This document shows positions 15,626-22,194 of a stretch of 22,194 nt of DNA, piece by piece. This stretch comes from Deferribacterales bacterium (GTDB lineage Bacteria > Chrysiogenota > Deferribacteres > Deferribacterales > JAISNW01), in the NCBI GenBank assembly GCA_025997275.1, contig BNUJ01000012.1, positions 1 to 22,194 of the forward strand, given 5' to 3'. Positions within the stretch are counted from its first letter, which is position 1. Every line of letters starts with the position of its first letter. Under the pieces are notes generated by a model. The model did no database searches, was not told the origin of the DNA, and was given only the letters and a program-made list of their open reading frames with translations. The translations under genes and the position numbers were made by a program.

Positions 15626-16655
15626 AATACCCCGCCGCAAGCTGTCCGCAGGCACCAAATATATCAGCACCTAAACTCTTCCTGATGAAAGTCGTATATT
15701 TGTGGCTGGTAAGGATACTCTGAAATGCCAGCACGTCCTCTTCTTTAGGAGGTTTCAGATTAGCGTCTCCGCCGCCGTTATAGCGTATCAGATTTATCTT
15801 AACGGGTAGCCCCCGCAATAGTGTCATTAAAGAACGGGCGTGTTCAGCGGTGTCATTTAACCCGCCGAGCATAACGTATTCAATAGTTATACGTTTGCGT
15901 CTCTGCAAATCAAGTCCTTTCAGTGTTTCCATTAGTTCAGCCAGATTATATTTGTTGTTTATGGGCATTATAGCTCTGCGCGTATCGTCATCGGGCGCAT
16001 TTATTGACACAGCAAGGTTCACATTACACCCATCATCAAGCATTAGCTTTATTTTAGGGGCAAGTCCCGCACTAGATAACGTTATGCGCCTGTGGGAATA
16101 GCCGTAGCCATTGTCATCTAACATAATGTTGATAGCTTTCAGCACGTTGTTGTAGTTATCCAGTGGCTCCCCCATACCCATAAAAACTATATTTGTGAGG
16201 TTGCCATTAAACTTCGCTCTCGCCAGCACCTCTAACTGCCGTAGCTGTTCTAATATTTCGGCAGTGTGCAAGTTGCGTTTATAGCCTATACGTGCAGTTG
16301 CACAGAATCTACAGCCCATCTTGCAGCCCACTTGCGATGATATACAGGCAGTCAGACTTCCCCGAGCGGGTAAAACCACAGCCTCTATGCGTTCGCCGTC
16401 CTCTAGTTCAAATAGAACCTTTGTAGTGCCGTCAATTTTAGATGATACGCTCGCAAGTTCTTTTAATTGCAAGATACGGGCATTATCAGCTAAAAGTTCA
16501 CGAAAAGTTTTGCTAATATTGCTCATAGAGTTGATGTTTGTGGCTCTCTCGTGATATAGCCAGCGAAACAGCTGTCCCGCCCTATACTTGCTCTCTCCGA
16601 GCGAAACAACAAGCATTTCAAGCTCGTTTTTATTACATGAGTTCAACGTCAGCAT
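15609..16655 (-). CDS. rlmN: Dual-specificity 23S rRNA/tRNA methyltransferase RlmN (radical SAM)
   Basis: A 348-residue radical SAM enzyme that adds a C2 methyl to A2503 of 23S rRNA and A37 of some tRNAs. The 4Fe-4S ligands are Cys111, Cys115 and Cys118 in CKMGCRFCAT. The SAM-binding motif is MGMGEPLDNY. The C-terminal methyl-carrying cysteine is Cys336 in FGACGQLA. The N-terminal HhH-like adaptor (AGQLFRWLYH) is present, and nothing points to the resistance variant Cfr. The ATG at 16655 fits the family start. No ribosome-binding site precedes it; instead a promoter -10 ends 7 bases upstream, so the mRNA may be leaderless. First gene of the minus-strand cluster, divergent from the flagellar cluster. 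Confidence 0.95.
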   Translation of the reverse strand: MLTLNSCNKNELEMLVVSLGESKYRAGQLFRWLYHERATNINSMSNISKTFRELLADNARILQLKELASVSSKIDGTTKVLFELEDGERIEAVVLPARGSLTACISSQVGCKMGCRFCATARIGYKRNLHTAEILEQLRQLEVLARAKFNGNLTNIVFMGMGEPLDNYNNVLKAINIMLDDNGYGYSHRRITLSSAGLAPKIKLMLDDGCNVNLAVSINAPDDDTRRAIMPINNKYNLAELMETLKGLDLQRRKRITIEYVMLGGLNDTAEHARSLMTLLRGLPVKINLIRYNGGGDANLKPPKEEDVLAFQSILTSHKYTTFIRKSLGADIFGACGQLAAGYYANTR

Positions 16656-16662
16656 TTCGGAA

Positions 16663-16691
16663 ATTATGGCACAAAACTTGCCTGTTGACAA
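16663..16691 (-). promoter_or_regulatory. rlmN promoter with C at -12, leaderless spacing
   Basis: On the minus strand, TTGTCA (16691-16686), a 17-base spacer and CATAAT (16668-16663) match the sigma70 consensus at 10 of 12 positions. The first -10 base is C instead of T. Only 7 bases (TTCCGAA) separate it from the rlmN ATG. The same -35 bases read TTGACA on the plus strand at 16685-16690, 4 bases before the divergent gene, but no matching plus-strand -10 is seen. Confidence 0.55.
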
Positions 16692-16694
16692 GGT

Positions 16695-17381
16695 ATGAAG
16701 AGTTTATTAGGCGTATTATTTGCAATGTGTGTGCTCACTGGTTGCGCGACCGGTCAGCTGGTCAACAACTCCAAGAGCGGGCTTGTAAATGCCAAAAGTG
16801 GTGTTGTTAATGCCGTGCCTAACGCTGTGGATAGTCTCGGTAAAAACGTTATTGCCCCCGTCTATGCTACGGGTATTCTACAGGTGTTGCTTGCCGCTGA
16901 GCTTACGACCAACTTCTCGTCTCTGCTATACGATAAAACTGTGCCTAGCGTTGATTTGTTAGAGGTTCAGCCATTGCGGATGCTTGATAGCGGGGCGAAG
17001 TTCTTTGTATTGCCTGCAAAATACGCGAACGCTAATAATGAAATAACTTACGATGAGAGCTATCCGCGCTTGTTCGGTGGATATTTGAAGCTAAGGGGTT
17101 ATGGCAAGCTGGTCCGCGACCAAGCGGATGCCGACTATATAGTTGTAGTTAATGTTGAAGAGTCAGGCAGTCTGACTTATGGCAAAAACACCTCATCGGT
17201 TGCCATATCTATATACGAACCAGATGAAAGCCTTGTGTTTTATGCAAAGTCTGATGTATCAAGCGTTTCAGACAATAACTTTTATTACAGACCGGCTAAG
17301 TCTGCCCGTCCTGTGCGGTATTTGACTCTGCACGGAATGGCGCAGTTGTTTGAAGGTGCGATACCAAAAGCGTTTATGTAG
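16695..17381 (+). CDS. Outer-membrane-type lipoprotein preceding flgF
   Basis: A 228-residue lipoprotein. MKSLLGVLFAMCVLTGC is a lipoprotein signal with lipobox LTGC and acylated Cys17; Ala at +2 predicts outer-membrane sorting in a diderm. The mature region has an early repeat-like VN/NS/SG segment (22-45), then a beta-rich domain with AKFFVLPAKYAN, GGYLKLRGYGKLVRDQADADYIVVV and SVAISIY. This resembles small lipoproteins such as DUF4136 types, where a 'partially unfolded, aDlvv' strand pattern occurs, but I cannot assign a family. It is not FlgH: the L-ring motifs are missing. It stops 7 bases before flgF, so it is probably cotranscribed with rod genes and may act in rod passage through the wall or outer membrane (inference). 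Confidence 0.75.
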   Translation: MKSLLGVLFAMCVLTGCATGQLVNNSKSGLVNAKSGVVNAVPNAVDSLGKNVIAPVYATGILQVLLAAELTTNFSSLLYDKTVPSVDLLEVQPLRMLDSGAKFFVLPAKYANANNEITYDESYPRLFGGYLKLRGYGKLVRDQADADYIVVVNVEESGSLTYGKNTSSVAISIYEPDESLVFYAKSDVSSVSDNNFYYRPAKSARPVRYLTLHGMAQLFEGAIPKAFM

Positions 17382-17388
17382 GGGGGCA

Positions 17389-18150
17389 ATGGTGCAAAAC
17401 GGATTATATGTAGCAACTAGCCGACTTTTAATGCAACAGCAACGGCTGGACGTTATAGCCAACAATTTGGCTAATGTGAACACGTCGGGTTTTAAGCGTG
17501 ATATTGCGCTATTTAGCGACTACAAGACAGTCGGCAAACGTGCCCCGCAAGCGTGGGTGAAGTCAACCACTTACAACCAAGCGATTAACTCTGCTGTAAA
17601 ACTTGATAACATTGTGAGCGACTTTCAGCAGGGGCATTTTGTCAACACCGATAATAAATATGACTTAGCTCTGCAAAACACAAAAAATTTCTTTACTTTG
17701 GAGACGCCTTGGGGGTTGCGATACACGCGCAATGGGGAGTTCACGCTCAATGGGAATGGGGAGATTGTATCGCAAGACGGCTATCCGTTGCTAGATGCTG
17801 AAACGATGGCGCCGATAGTAATTCCGCAAGATGCGCTTCAAGTGTCAATACAGGCTAACGGTGCAATTAATGTTGACGGGTTTGACATAGGCACAGTGCT
17901 AGTATCGCAATTTGCCCAGCCAGAAAAGTTGCAAAAAGTCGGCTACAACCTGTATGAGGCGGTGGGAATACTGCCTCAGATACCCGTCAACCTAACAATT
18001 TCGCAGGGCTATGTTGAGGCTAGCAATGTTGAACCTATACGTGAAATGGTGGCTATGATAGAGGCTCAACGTTCGTTTGATATGTATCAAAGGGCTGTGA
18101 GCACTTATGACGATATGAACGAAAGAACTAATAGTATAGTAGGCAGGTAA
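17389..18150 (+). CDS. flgF: Flagellar proximal rod protein FlgF-like
   Basis: A 253-residue flagellar basal-body rod protein exported by the flagellar type III system. The N-terminal Flg_bb_rod motif is LDVIANNLANVNTSGFKRD (about 21-39). Central FlgE/F/G-type strands contain YTRNGEFTLNGNGEIVSQDGYPLL. The C-terminal segment is GYVEASNVEPIREMVAMIEAQRSFD. It is shorter than the following FlgG and lacks FlgG's inner insertion, so I call it FlgF. The ATG at 17389 has GGGGGG at 17382-17387 region upstream; earlier in-frame codons overlap the lipoprotein gene and add no similarity. It is followed 6 bases later by flgG. Confidence 0.9.
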   Translation: MVQNGLYVATSRLLMQQQRLDVIANNLANVNTSGFKRDIALFSDYKTVGKRAPQAWVKSTTYNQAINSAVKLDNIVSDFQQGHFVNTDNKYDLALQNTKNFFTLETPWGLRYTRNGEFTLNGNGEIVSQDGYPLLDAETMAPIVIPQDALQVSIQANGAINVDGFDIGTVLVSQFAQPEKLQKVGYNLYEAVGILPQIPVNLTISQGYVEASNVEPIREMVAMIEAQRSFDMYQRAVSTYDDMNERTNSIVGR

Positions 18151-18156
18151 TAATTT

Positions 18157-18945
18157 ATGGTTAGAGCACTTTACACAGCTGCAACGGGAATGCATGCTCA
18201 GCAGTTGAATATTGACAATATTGCAAACAATCTTGCAAATGTCAATACTGCAGGATTTAAGCGCGGACGAATTATCTTTGAAGACCTGATGTACCAAGAG
18301 CTGAAAGCGGCGGGTTCGCTCACTTCAACTGGTATCGTGCACCCTACGGGCGTGCAGGAAGGGACGGGTGTCCATACTATTGCCATTGAAAAGTTGTTCA
18401 CACAGGGTAACCCTCAATACACTGAGAACCCTATGGACGTGATGATTGAGGGGGATGGTTTCTTCCAAATAACTCTGCCTGACGGCAATATTGGATACAC
18501 TAGACAGGGGGCGTTCCGTATAGATGCGGATGGCAATATTACTACACCACAGGGTTATCTGCTGTTTCCTAATATTGCTGTGCCGGAGGGAGCGGAAGGT
18601 TTAGGCGTTAGCATTGACGGGGTATTCAGTGTCCGTATGCCGGGCGACCCCAACGAAACTGAGTTAGGACAGGTAGAAATCGCACGTTTTATCAACCCTG
18701 GTGGCTTGAAAGCCGTAGGTGAAAATCTGTTTTTAGAAACAGCGGCTAGTGGTGCACCTCAGGTGGGTATCGCATCTGAAGAGGGCTTTGGTAAGCTGAG
18801 GCAGAGTTTCTTAGAGATGAGCAATGTTAGCGTTGTTGATGATATGGTTGGTATGATAACAGCTCAACGCGCTTATGAGATGGGGTCTAAGGCTATACAA
18901 ACGAGCGATGAGATGTTACAGACGGCAAATAGCTTGAAACGTTAA
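18157..18945 (+). CDS. flgG: Flagellar distal rod protein FlgG
   Basis: A 262-residue distal rod protein, the usual FlgG length. It begins MVRALYTAATGMHAQQLNID, typical of FlgG, followed by IANNLANVNTAGFKRGR. The middle has DVMIEGDGFFQI and GYTRQGAFRIDADGNITTPQGY. The C-terminus is LRQSFLEMSNVSVVDDMVGMITAQRAYEMGSKAIQTSDEMLQTANSLKR (key residues Asn803-type SNV, then QRAYE). It is secreted through the flagellar apparatus and builds the rod across the periplasm. A weak AGG about 8 bases upstream and the short spacing suggest coupling to flgF. flgA follows after 15 bases. Confidence 0.95.
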   Translation: MVRALYTAATGMHAQQLNIDNIANNLANVNTAGFKRGRIIFEDLMYQELKAAGSLTSTGIVHPTGVQEGTGVHTIAIEKLFTQGNPQYTENPMDVMIEGDGFFQITLPDGNIGYTRQGAFRIDADGNITTPQGYLLFPNIAVPEGAEGLGVSIDGVFSVRMPGDPNETELGQVEIARFINPGGLKAVGENLFLETAASGAPQVGIASEEGFGKLRQSFLEMSNVSVVDDMVGMITAQRAYEMGSKAIQTSDEMLQTANSLKR

Positions 18946-18960
18946 TAAAGTAGGGGTGTT

Positions 18961-19872
18961 GTGAAGTTTTTTCTAACTGTTTTTTGTTGTGCCTTTTTAT
19001 CTCTGTCCGTCATTGCGGGTAGCACCCATAGTCGTGGCGGAGCGGGTGTTGATGCCGAGCAGATTACTGAAATTACGATATCAAGCGAGTGTGCAACGCT
19101 GGCGGATGTGTTAGTGGGGCAGGAGTCAAGCTCTGCTGGCAACACGACTATTCAGTGCGGATTTATGGCGGGGGATAGTCGCATAGTTCAATCATCGTTA
19201 GTTCTTTCTGCTATAAAGCGTAGCGGGGTAAGCTTTGATGGAGAGCTAGAGATGAGTTATCGCATTACCCGCGATAGTCGCGAGATAGATACTGCGGAAC
19301 TGCATACGGCACTATTAGAACGATATGTTGGGCAGTATCCCGCTCACAAGGTTGAAGTCGTAAGCATACGCCTAACGCGCCCATTGTATATAGCCGTTGA
19401 CGGCGACTATGAGCTAATTATAGACACTGCTAGGGTGGGGCAAACTAGTGGCACGGTGCGAGCGGGCAGGGGCAAAGTCGGTTTTTCATACACGGTAAAG
19501 CTATTTACTGAGGGCTATATTACTAGCGAACGTATTAAAGCAGGGGAGAACCTGTCTGGCAAGGTTATCGCTGCCTTAATTGACGTAACAAGCTTAAAAT
19601 CAGAGTTAGTGATGGACATCCCCAAACTGCGGGCTTCGCGGGCGTTAGCTAAGGGCAAGCCGCTGACTGCTGATGTGACTGCGCCGAGACCTGAGCGGGT
19701 AAAGGGTGATGCTATATTGCTGGTGTATAACACTGGCACCATTCAGCTGGAGGTAGCGGGTGTAGCAGAGGGGGAGGCGATACAGGGAAAAACTTTCCCT
19801 GTGAAAAACTCTATCTCGGGCAAAACTTTCAATGCCGTATATCAAGGGGATGGGCGGGCAATAGTCAAGTAG
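18961..19872 (+). CDS. flgA: Flagella basal body P-ring formation protein FlgA
   Basis: A 303-residue periplasmic chaperone for P-ring (FlgI) assembly. Residues 1-20 form a signal peptide (MKFFLTVFCCAFLSLSVIAG). The C-terminal SAF/ChapFlgA region (about 185-303) includes ERIKAGENLSG, then a beta-barrel segment ending KTFPVKNSISGKTFNAVYQGDG, which matches the FlgA 'NSxSGK...GxV' closing motif. The N-terminal part is poorly conserved, as usual. The start is GTG at 18961 with AGGGGTG at 18952-18958. The usual partners flgH and flgI do not follow. rapZ does, so this ends the flagellar set here. Confidence 0.85.
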   Translation: MKFFLTVFCCAFLSLSVIAGSTHSRGGAGVDAEQITEITISSECATLADVLVGQESSSAGNTTIQCGFMAGDSRIVQSSLVLSAIKRSGVSFDGELEMSYRITRDSREIDTAELHTALLERYVGQYPAHKVEVVSIRLTRPLYIAVDGDYELIIDTARVGQTSGTVRAGRGKVGFSYTVKLFTEGYITSERIKAGENLSGKVIAALIDVTSLKSELVMDIPKLRASRALAKGKPLTADVTAPRPERVKGDAILLVYNTGTIQLEVAGVAEGEAIQGKTFPVKNSISGKTFNAVYQGDGRAIVK

Positions 19873-19882
19873 ATATAAAGTC

Positions 19883-19911
19883 TTTAATATTCGCTATGAA
19901 TGTATTATAAT
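19883..19911 (+). promoter_or_regulatory. rapZ promoter, leaderless spacing
   Basis: A perfect TATAAT at 19906-19911 has a weak -35 (TTTAAT, 19883-19888) at a 17-base spacer. The box ends 7 bases before the rapZ ATG, so transcription should begin at or beside the start codon. There is no Shine-Dalgarno sequence. It lies in the 46-base gap after flgA, so rapZ can be expressed independently of the flagellar genes. Confidence 0.55.
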
Positions 19912-19918
19912 ACGCATT

Positions 19919-20776
19919 ATGTCAGATAATTTTACTATAGTTGTTATTACGGGTCTATCGGGTGCGGGCAAATCCACTGCGGCGAATGCTATGGAGGATT
20001 TAGGCTACTACACTATTGATGGCTTACCCGTGCCGATTATCAACAAATTTCTTGATATATTCAATGAGATAGGGATTAACAAGAACAGGGTTGCTCTTGT
20101 TATAGACACCCGTTCTGGGGACGGCAAAGAGGCATTTAGCGTTATCACTCGCCTGCGCAATGACTTCAACGCAAAGGTTATATTTTTGACAGCAAGCGAT
20201 TCTGTGCTAATCCGCCGCTATCAAGAGAGTCGCCGTAAACATCCTATGGCAAAGGACATTGCCCTGTCAGTGCAGATAGAAAATGAGCTGATGAAAGATA
20301 TTAAAGGGCTTTCAGATTTAGTGTTAGACACATCCAGTCTGAATGTGCATGAGCTTACAAAAGAGGTGACCTCGTATTTTACTGGGAAAGTTTCTAATAT
20401 GATAGTGACTATAACATCATTTGGTTTTAAGAACGGCATCCCCATAGACAGCGACATGGTATTTGATGTGCGGTTTATGAAGAACCCTTATTTTGTTGAT
20501 AGTATGAAACACAAGACAGGGCTAAATAAAGACGTGCAAGATTACGTGCTCGGCGATGACGACTCAAAGCAGTTTGTGGAGAAACTGAAAGAGCTTGCTA
20601 CGTTTATGGTAGTCCAATATCAGAAAGACAAAACTAGCAGGGCTTTTTTAGCAATATCAGTGGGTTGCACAGGGGGGCGTCACCGTTCTGTGACGGTGGC
20701 TGAAGTGTTGAGCGAATACATAAACAGTCTGCCAAACGTTACGAGCAATATAAGACACAGGGATATAGAGAAATAG
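19919..20776 (+). CDS. rapZ: RNase adaptor / nucleotide-binding protein RapZ (YvcJ)
   Basis: A 285-residue RapZ/YvcJ protein. In E. coli RapZ links glucosamine-6-phosphate sensing to GlmZ sRNA decay by RNase E, tuning cell-wall precursor supply; in other phyla it is a GTP/ATP-hydrolysing protein of less clear role. The Walker A motif is GLSGAGKST (12-20). VIDTRSG (61-67) and the kinase-like fold follow. The C-terminal domain has SFGFKNGIPIDSDMVFDVRF (167-186), MKNPYF and GCTGGRHRSV (249-258), the conserved sugar-phosphate-sensing motif. Length is standard. The ATG has no ribosome-binding site but a close promoter. It converges on mdh across a 32-base gap. Confidence 0.95.
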   Translation: MSDNFTIVVITGLSGAGKSTAANAMEDLGYYTIDGLPVPIINKFLDIFNEIGINKNRVALVIDTRSGDGKEAFSVITRLRNDFNAKVIFLTASDSVLIRRYQESRRKHPMAKDIALSVQIENELMKDIKGLSDLVLDTSSLNVHELTKEVTSYFTGKVSNMIVTITSFGFKNGIPIDSDMVFDVRFMKNPYFVDSMKHKTGLNKDVQDYVLGDDDSKQFVEKLKELATFMVVQYQKDKTSRAFLAISVGCTGGRHRSVTVAEVLSEYINSLPNVTSNIRHRDIEK

Positions 20777-20796
20777 CGAAATAGCTCTCTATATCC
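20761..20796. terminator. Hairpin between convergent rapZ and mdh
   Basis: GGATATAGAGA (20761-20771) and TCTCTATATCC (20786-20796) form a perfect 11-bp stem with a 14-base loop, overlapping the rapZ stop. TATATCCC just downstream at about 20810-20817 could pair with the same left arm as an alternative. The stem is A/T-rich and only the plus side is followed by a weakly T-rich stretch, so a two-way attenuator is likely but intrinsic termination is not certain. Confidence 0.45.
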
Positions 20797-20808
20797 TCAA
20801 TAATATTA

Positions 20809-21780
20809 TTATATCCCTAGCCTATCCATATCACCAACCAGTGTTTTGACAGCCTCTACGGACTTATCAAACATAGCTTTCTCTTCTTTAGTTAGGTCAA
20901 ACTCTACAACTTGTTCGGCACCTTGCCTCCCAAGTTTTGCTAAAACGCCTATATAGTAGTCTTTAACGCCGAACTCGCCGTTAAGTTTGGCGCATACTGA
21001 TAGCACCCTTTTAGAGTCGCGCACGATGGCTTTTATCATGCTCATAGCGCTGGTTGCTGGGGAGTAAAATGCTGAGCCTGTTTTTAGTAGTTTCACCACT
21101 TCGCTACCGGCGTCTCTAACGCGTTGGACGATTTTATCCATTACGTCTTTAGCTTTTTCTGCACTCCCATATTTGCGCAATAGCTGTTCCATTACAGGTA
21201 TGCCTGCTACGTTTGCATAGCGAACCAGTGGCACCATAGTATCGCCATGCCCGCCTAGCACCGGAGCGTTGATGTCCTTTGCGCTTACGCCAAGCTCCCA
21301 AGCTATGAATGTGGCAAAGCGTGAAGAATCAAGCACGCCTGCCTGTCCGATAACTCGGTTGGCTGGGAAACCGGTAACGCGTTGCATTAGCGTAACCATT
21401 GCATCAAGCGGGTTAGATATTACTATAACAATGCTGTTGGGTGCGTATTGTTTGATATTTTCTGCTACTTCACTAATAATTTTAGCATTAACGGTCAACA
21501 AGTCGTCCCTGCTCATCCCATCTTTGCGTGGCATGCCAGATGTTACCACGACAATATCAGCCCCCACAAGGCATATCGGGTCGTTAGTGCCAGATATGCG
21601 CACATCAGAGCCGTCCACACGGGACGCCTCTGCTATATCAAGGGCTTTACCTTGAGGCATACCCTCTTTGATATCGTATAATACGACCTCACCAATGCGT
21701 TCTATAGCGCAAAGCTGTGCTAACACACCGCCGATTTGTCCGCCACCAATTAAGACTACCTTTGGAACCGATATACTCAT
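20809..21780 (-). CDS. mdh: Malate dehydrogenase (LDH-like type)
   Basis: A 323-residue NAD-dependent malate dehydrogenase of the tetrameric, LDH-like group, interconverting malate and oxaloacetate. The dinucleotide loop is GGGQIGG (12-18), a slightly unusual GxGxxG, with Asp36 for NAD binding. Arg85 and Arg91 in GMPRKDGMSRDDLL mark malate over lactate specificity; the family usually has Pro where Asp87 is. Arg154 and the catalytic His178 in LGGHGDTMVPL are present. GGAGG sits 7 bases before the ATG and a good promoter lies 30 bases upstream, so it is probably transcribed alone. Confidence 0.95.
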   Translation of the reverse strand: MSISVPKVVLIGGGQIGGVLAQLCAIERIGEVVLYDIKEGMPQGKALDIAEASRVDGSDVRISGTNDPICLVGADIVVVTSGMPRKDGMSRDDLLTVNAKIISEVAENIKQYAPNSIVIVISNPLDAMVTLMQRVTGFPANRVIGQAGVLDSSRFATFIAWELGVSAKDINAPVLGGHGDTMVPLVRYANVAGIPVMEQLLRKYGSAEKAKDVMDKIVQRVRDAGSEVVKLLKTGSAFYSPATSAMSMIKAIVRDSKRVLSVCAKLNGEFGVKDYYIGVLAKLGRQGAEQVVEFDLTKEEKAMFDKSVEAVKTLVGDMDRLGI

Positions 21781-21810
21781 AATAAAACCTCCATATACAC
21801 CGTTGGGCTA

Positions 21811-21839
21811 TTTATACCATAGATGTGGCAAGATATCAA
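21811..21839 (-). promoter_or_regulatory. mdh promoter
   Basis: Minus strand TTGATA (21839-21834), a 17-base spacer and TATAAA (21816-21811), with T at -12. Predicted start is near 21804, leaving a leader of about 24 bases with GGAGG at 21792-21788. The -35 abuts the stop codon of the upstream VOC gene. Confidence 0.6.
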
Positions 21840-21840
21840 T

Positions 21841-22194
21841 CTAACTTCCTTTCTGCTTAATATGGAACTTATACCCCGCAAGCTCTACATCTAGGAAAGC
21901 GAACAACGGGATACCATTTTCTTCACGATACAATAAGTCAACTTTGCCTACCCCTTTGCGTTTCAGGTATGCCAATGCACGGCGGACGTTGTTAGTAGTG
22001 AACCCTACATGCCCTTTAGTTCCGATTTCAGAGTGTTTCATTACTTCAAAGCAGTCGCCTACAAATACTGCCTGTTCTATTTCCCTAGTTCTGCCAAGCC
22101 CAAACATATTATTCATAGCGTCTGCAAAACTATTAGCCCCTTTCTCATCAGCGGTATTTACGCCTAAATGCAGAAACTCAAAGCCCAGCACACG
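21841..22194 (-). CDS. VOC-fold (glyoxalase-like) domain, 5' end beyond window
   Basis: The frame is open to the window edge, so this is probably the C-terminal part of a longer gene. A GTG at 22191 is the only start codon in the visible part that would include the domain's first strand. The sequence FEFLHLGVNT, FADAMNNMFGL, FVGDCFEVMKHSEIGTKGHVGFTT and NNVRRALAYLKRKG is a complete VOC module. It resembles the C-terminal VOC domain fused to some 2-keto-3-deoxy-6-phosphogluconate (KDPG) aldolases from anaerobes, with a MK...GTKGH motif and a closing beta strand. A free-standing VOC protein is the alternative. His8 and Glu-containing strands could bind metal, but substrate is unknown. It lies upstream of mdh in the same direction. 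Confidence 0.6.
   Translation of the reverse strand, partial: RVLGFEFLHLGVNTADEKGANSFADAMNNMFGLGRTREIEQAVFVGDCFEVMKHSEIGTKGHVGFTTNNVRRALAYLKRKGVGKVDLLYREENGIPLFAFLDVELAGYKFHIKQKGS

Noticed and set aside
16685..16690. Plus-strand TTGACA as -35 of the lipoprotein gene promoter
   Set aside because: It sits 4 bases before the start codon and no -10 occurs at the right distance upstream of coding sequence. The promoter of the flagellar cluster could not be placed.
1..22194. Search for defence, toxin-antitoxin, mobile or CRISPR elements
   Set aside because: All substantial frames belong to housekeeping, flagellar or metabolic families. No direct-repeat array, transposase, integrase or attachment site was seen.

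Overview
This 22.2 kb window is a densely coding piece of bacterial chromosome of moderate G+C content (low to mid 40s % by eye). It carries mostly housekeeping genes. I see no tRNA, rRNA, CRISPR array, insertion sequence or phage gene. FlgF, FlgG and FlgA, a lipobox lipoprotein, and a peptidoglycan gene set (MurB, a LysA-type diaminopimelate decarboxylase) point to a flagellated, probably diderm bacterium. The DHH-CBS-CBS-nucleotidyltransferase tRNA enzyme, the primary sigma factor and the Fe-S type Rrf2 regulator fit a lineage near Desulfobacterota, Deferribacterota or Aquificota. I cannot name the phylum from sequence alone.

Layout. Positions 1-171 are homopolymer-rich and look like a bad contig end. 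They run into the 3' part of an LTA-synthase-like sulfatase gene. After a promoter near 1690, a plus-strand cluster runs to 8474: iron-sulfur flavoprotein, membrane-anchored helical protein, LysA-type decarboxylase, secreted NlpC/P60-like protein, the fused DHH/CBS/tRNA nucleotidyltransferase, and PhoH. Most of these genes overlap or nearly touch. Facing it is a long minus-strand cluster from 16655 down to 8487: rlmN, an MnmA-like protein without a PP-loop, dnaG, rpoD, a methylthio-nucleoside phosphorylase, murB, a universal stress protein and an Rrf2 regulator. Divergent from rlmN is a flagellar rod cluster (lipoprotein, flgF, flgG, flgA), then rapZ with its own promoter. The window ends with minus-strand mdh and a VOC domain that is open at the window edge.

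Together the genes cover RNA maturation (CCA end, 23S/tRNA methylation, a thiouridylase relative), replication and transcription initiation (DnaG, RpoD), cell-wall precursor synthesis and its control (MurB, LysA, RapZ), purine/methylthio-nucleoside salvage, central metabolism (Mdh) and flagellar rod assembly.

The most unusual signals are not novel gene families. (1) The palindromes GATC, GGCC and TCGA appear to be absent from the whole window, and synonymous codons are chosen to avoid them. (2) The primary sigma factor has His where E. coli sigma70 has Gln437, the residue that reads promoter position -12, and one promoter here (rlmN) has C at -12. (3) rlmN, dnaG and rapZ each have a -10 box ending 5-7 bases before the ATG, which predicts leaderless transcripts. 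(4) The MnmA homologue has lost its ATP-binding PP-loop motif.
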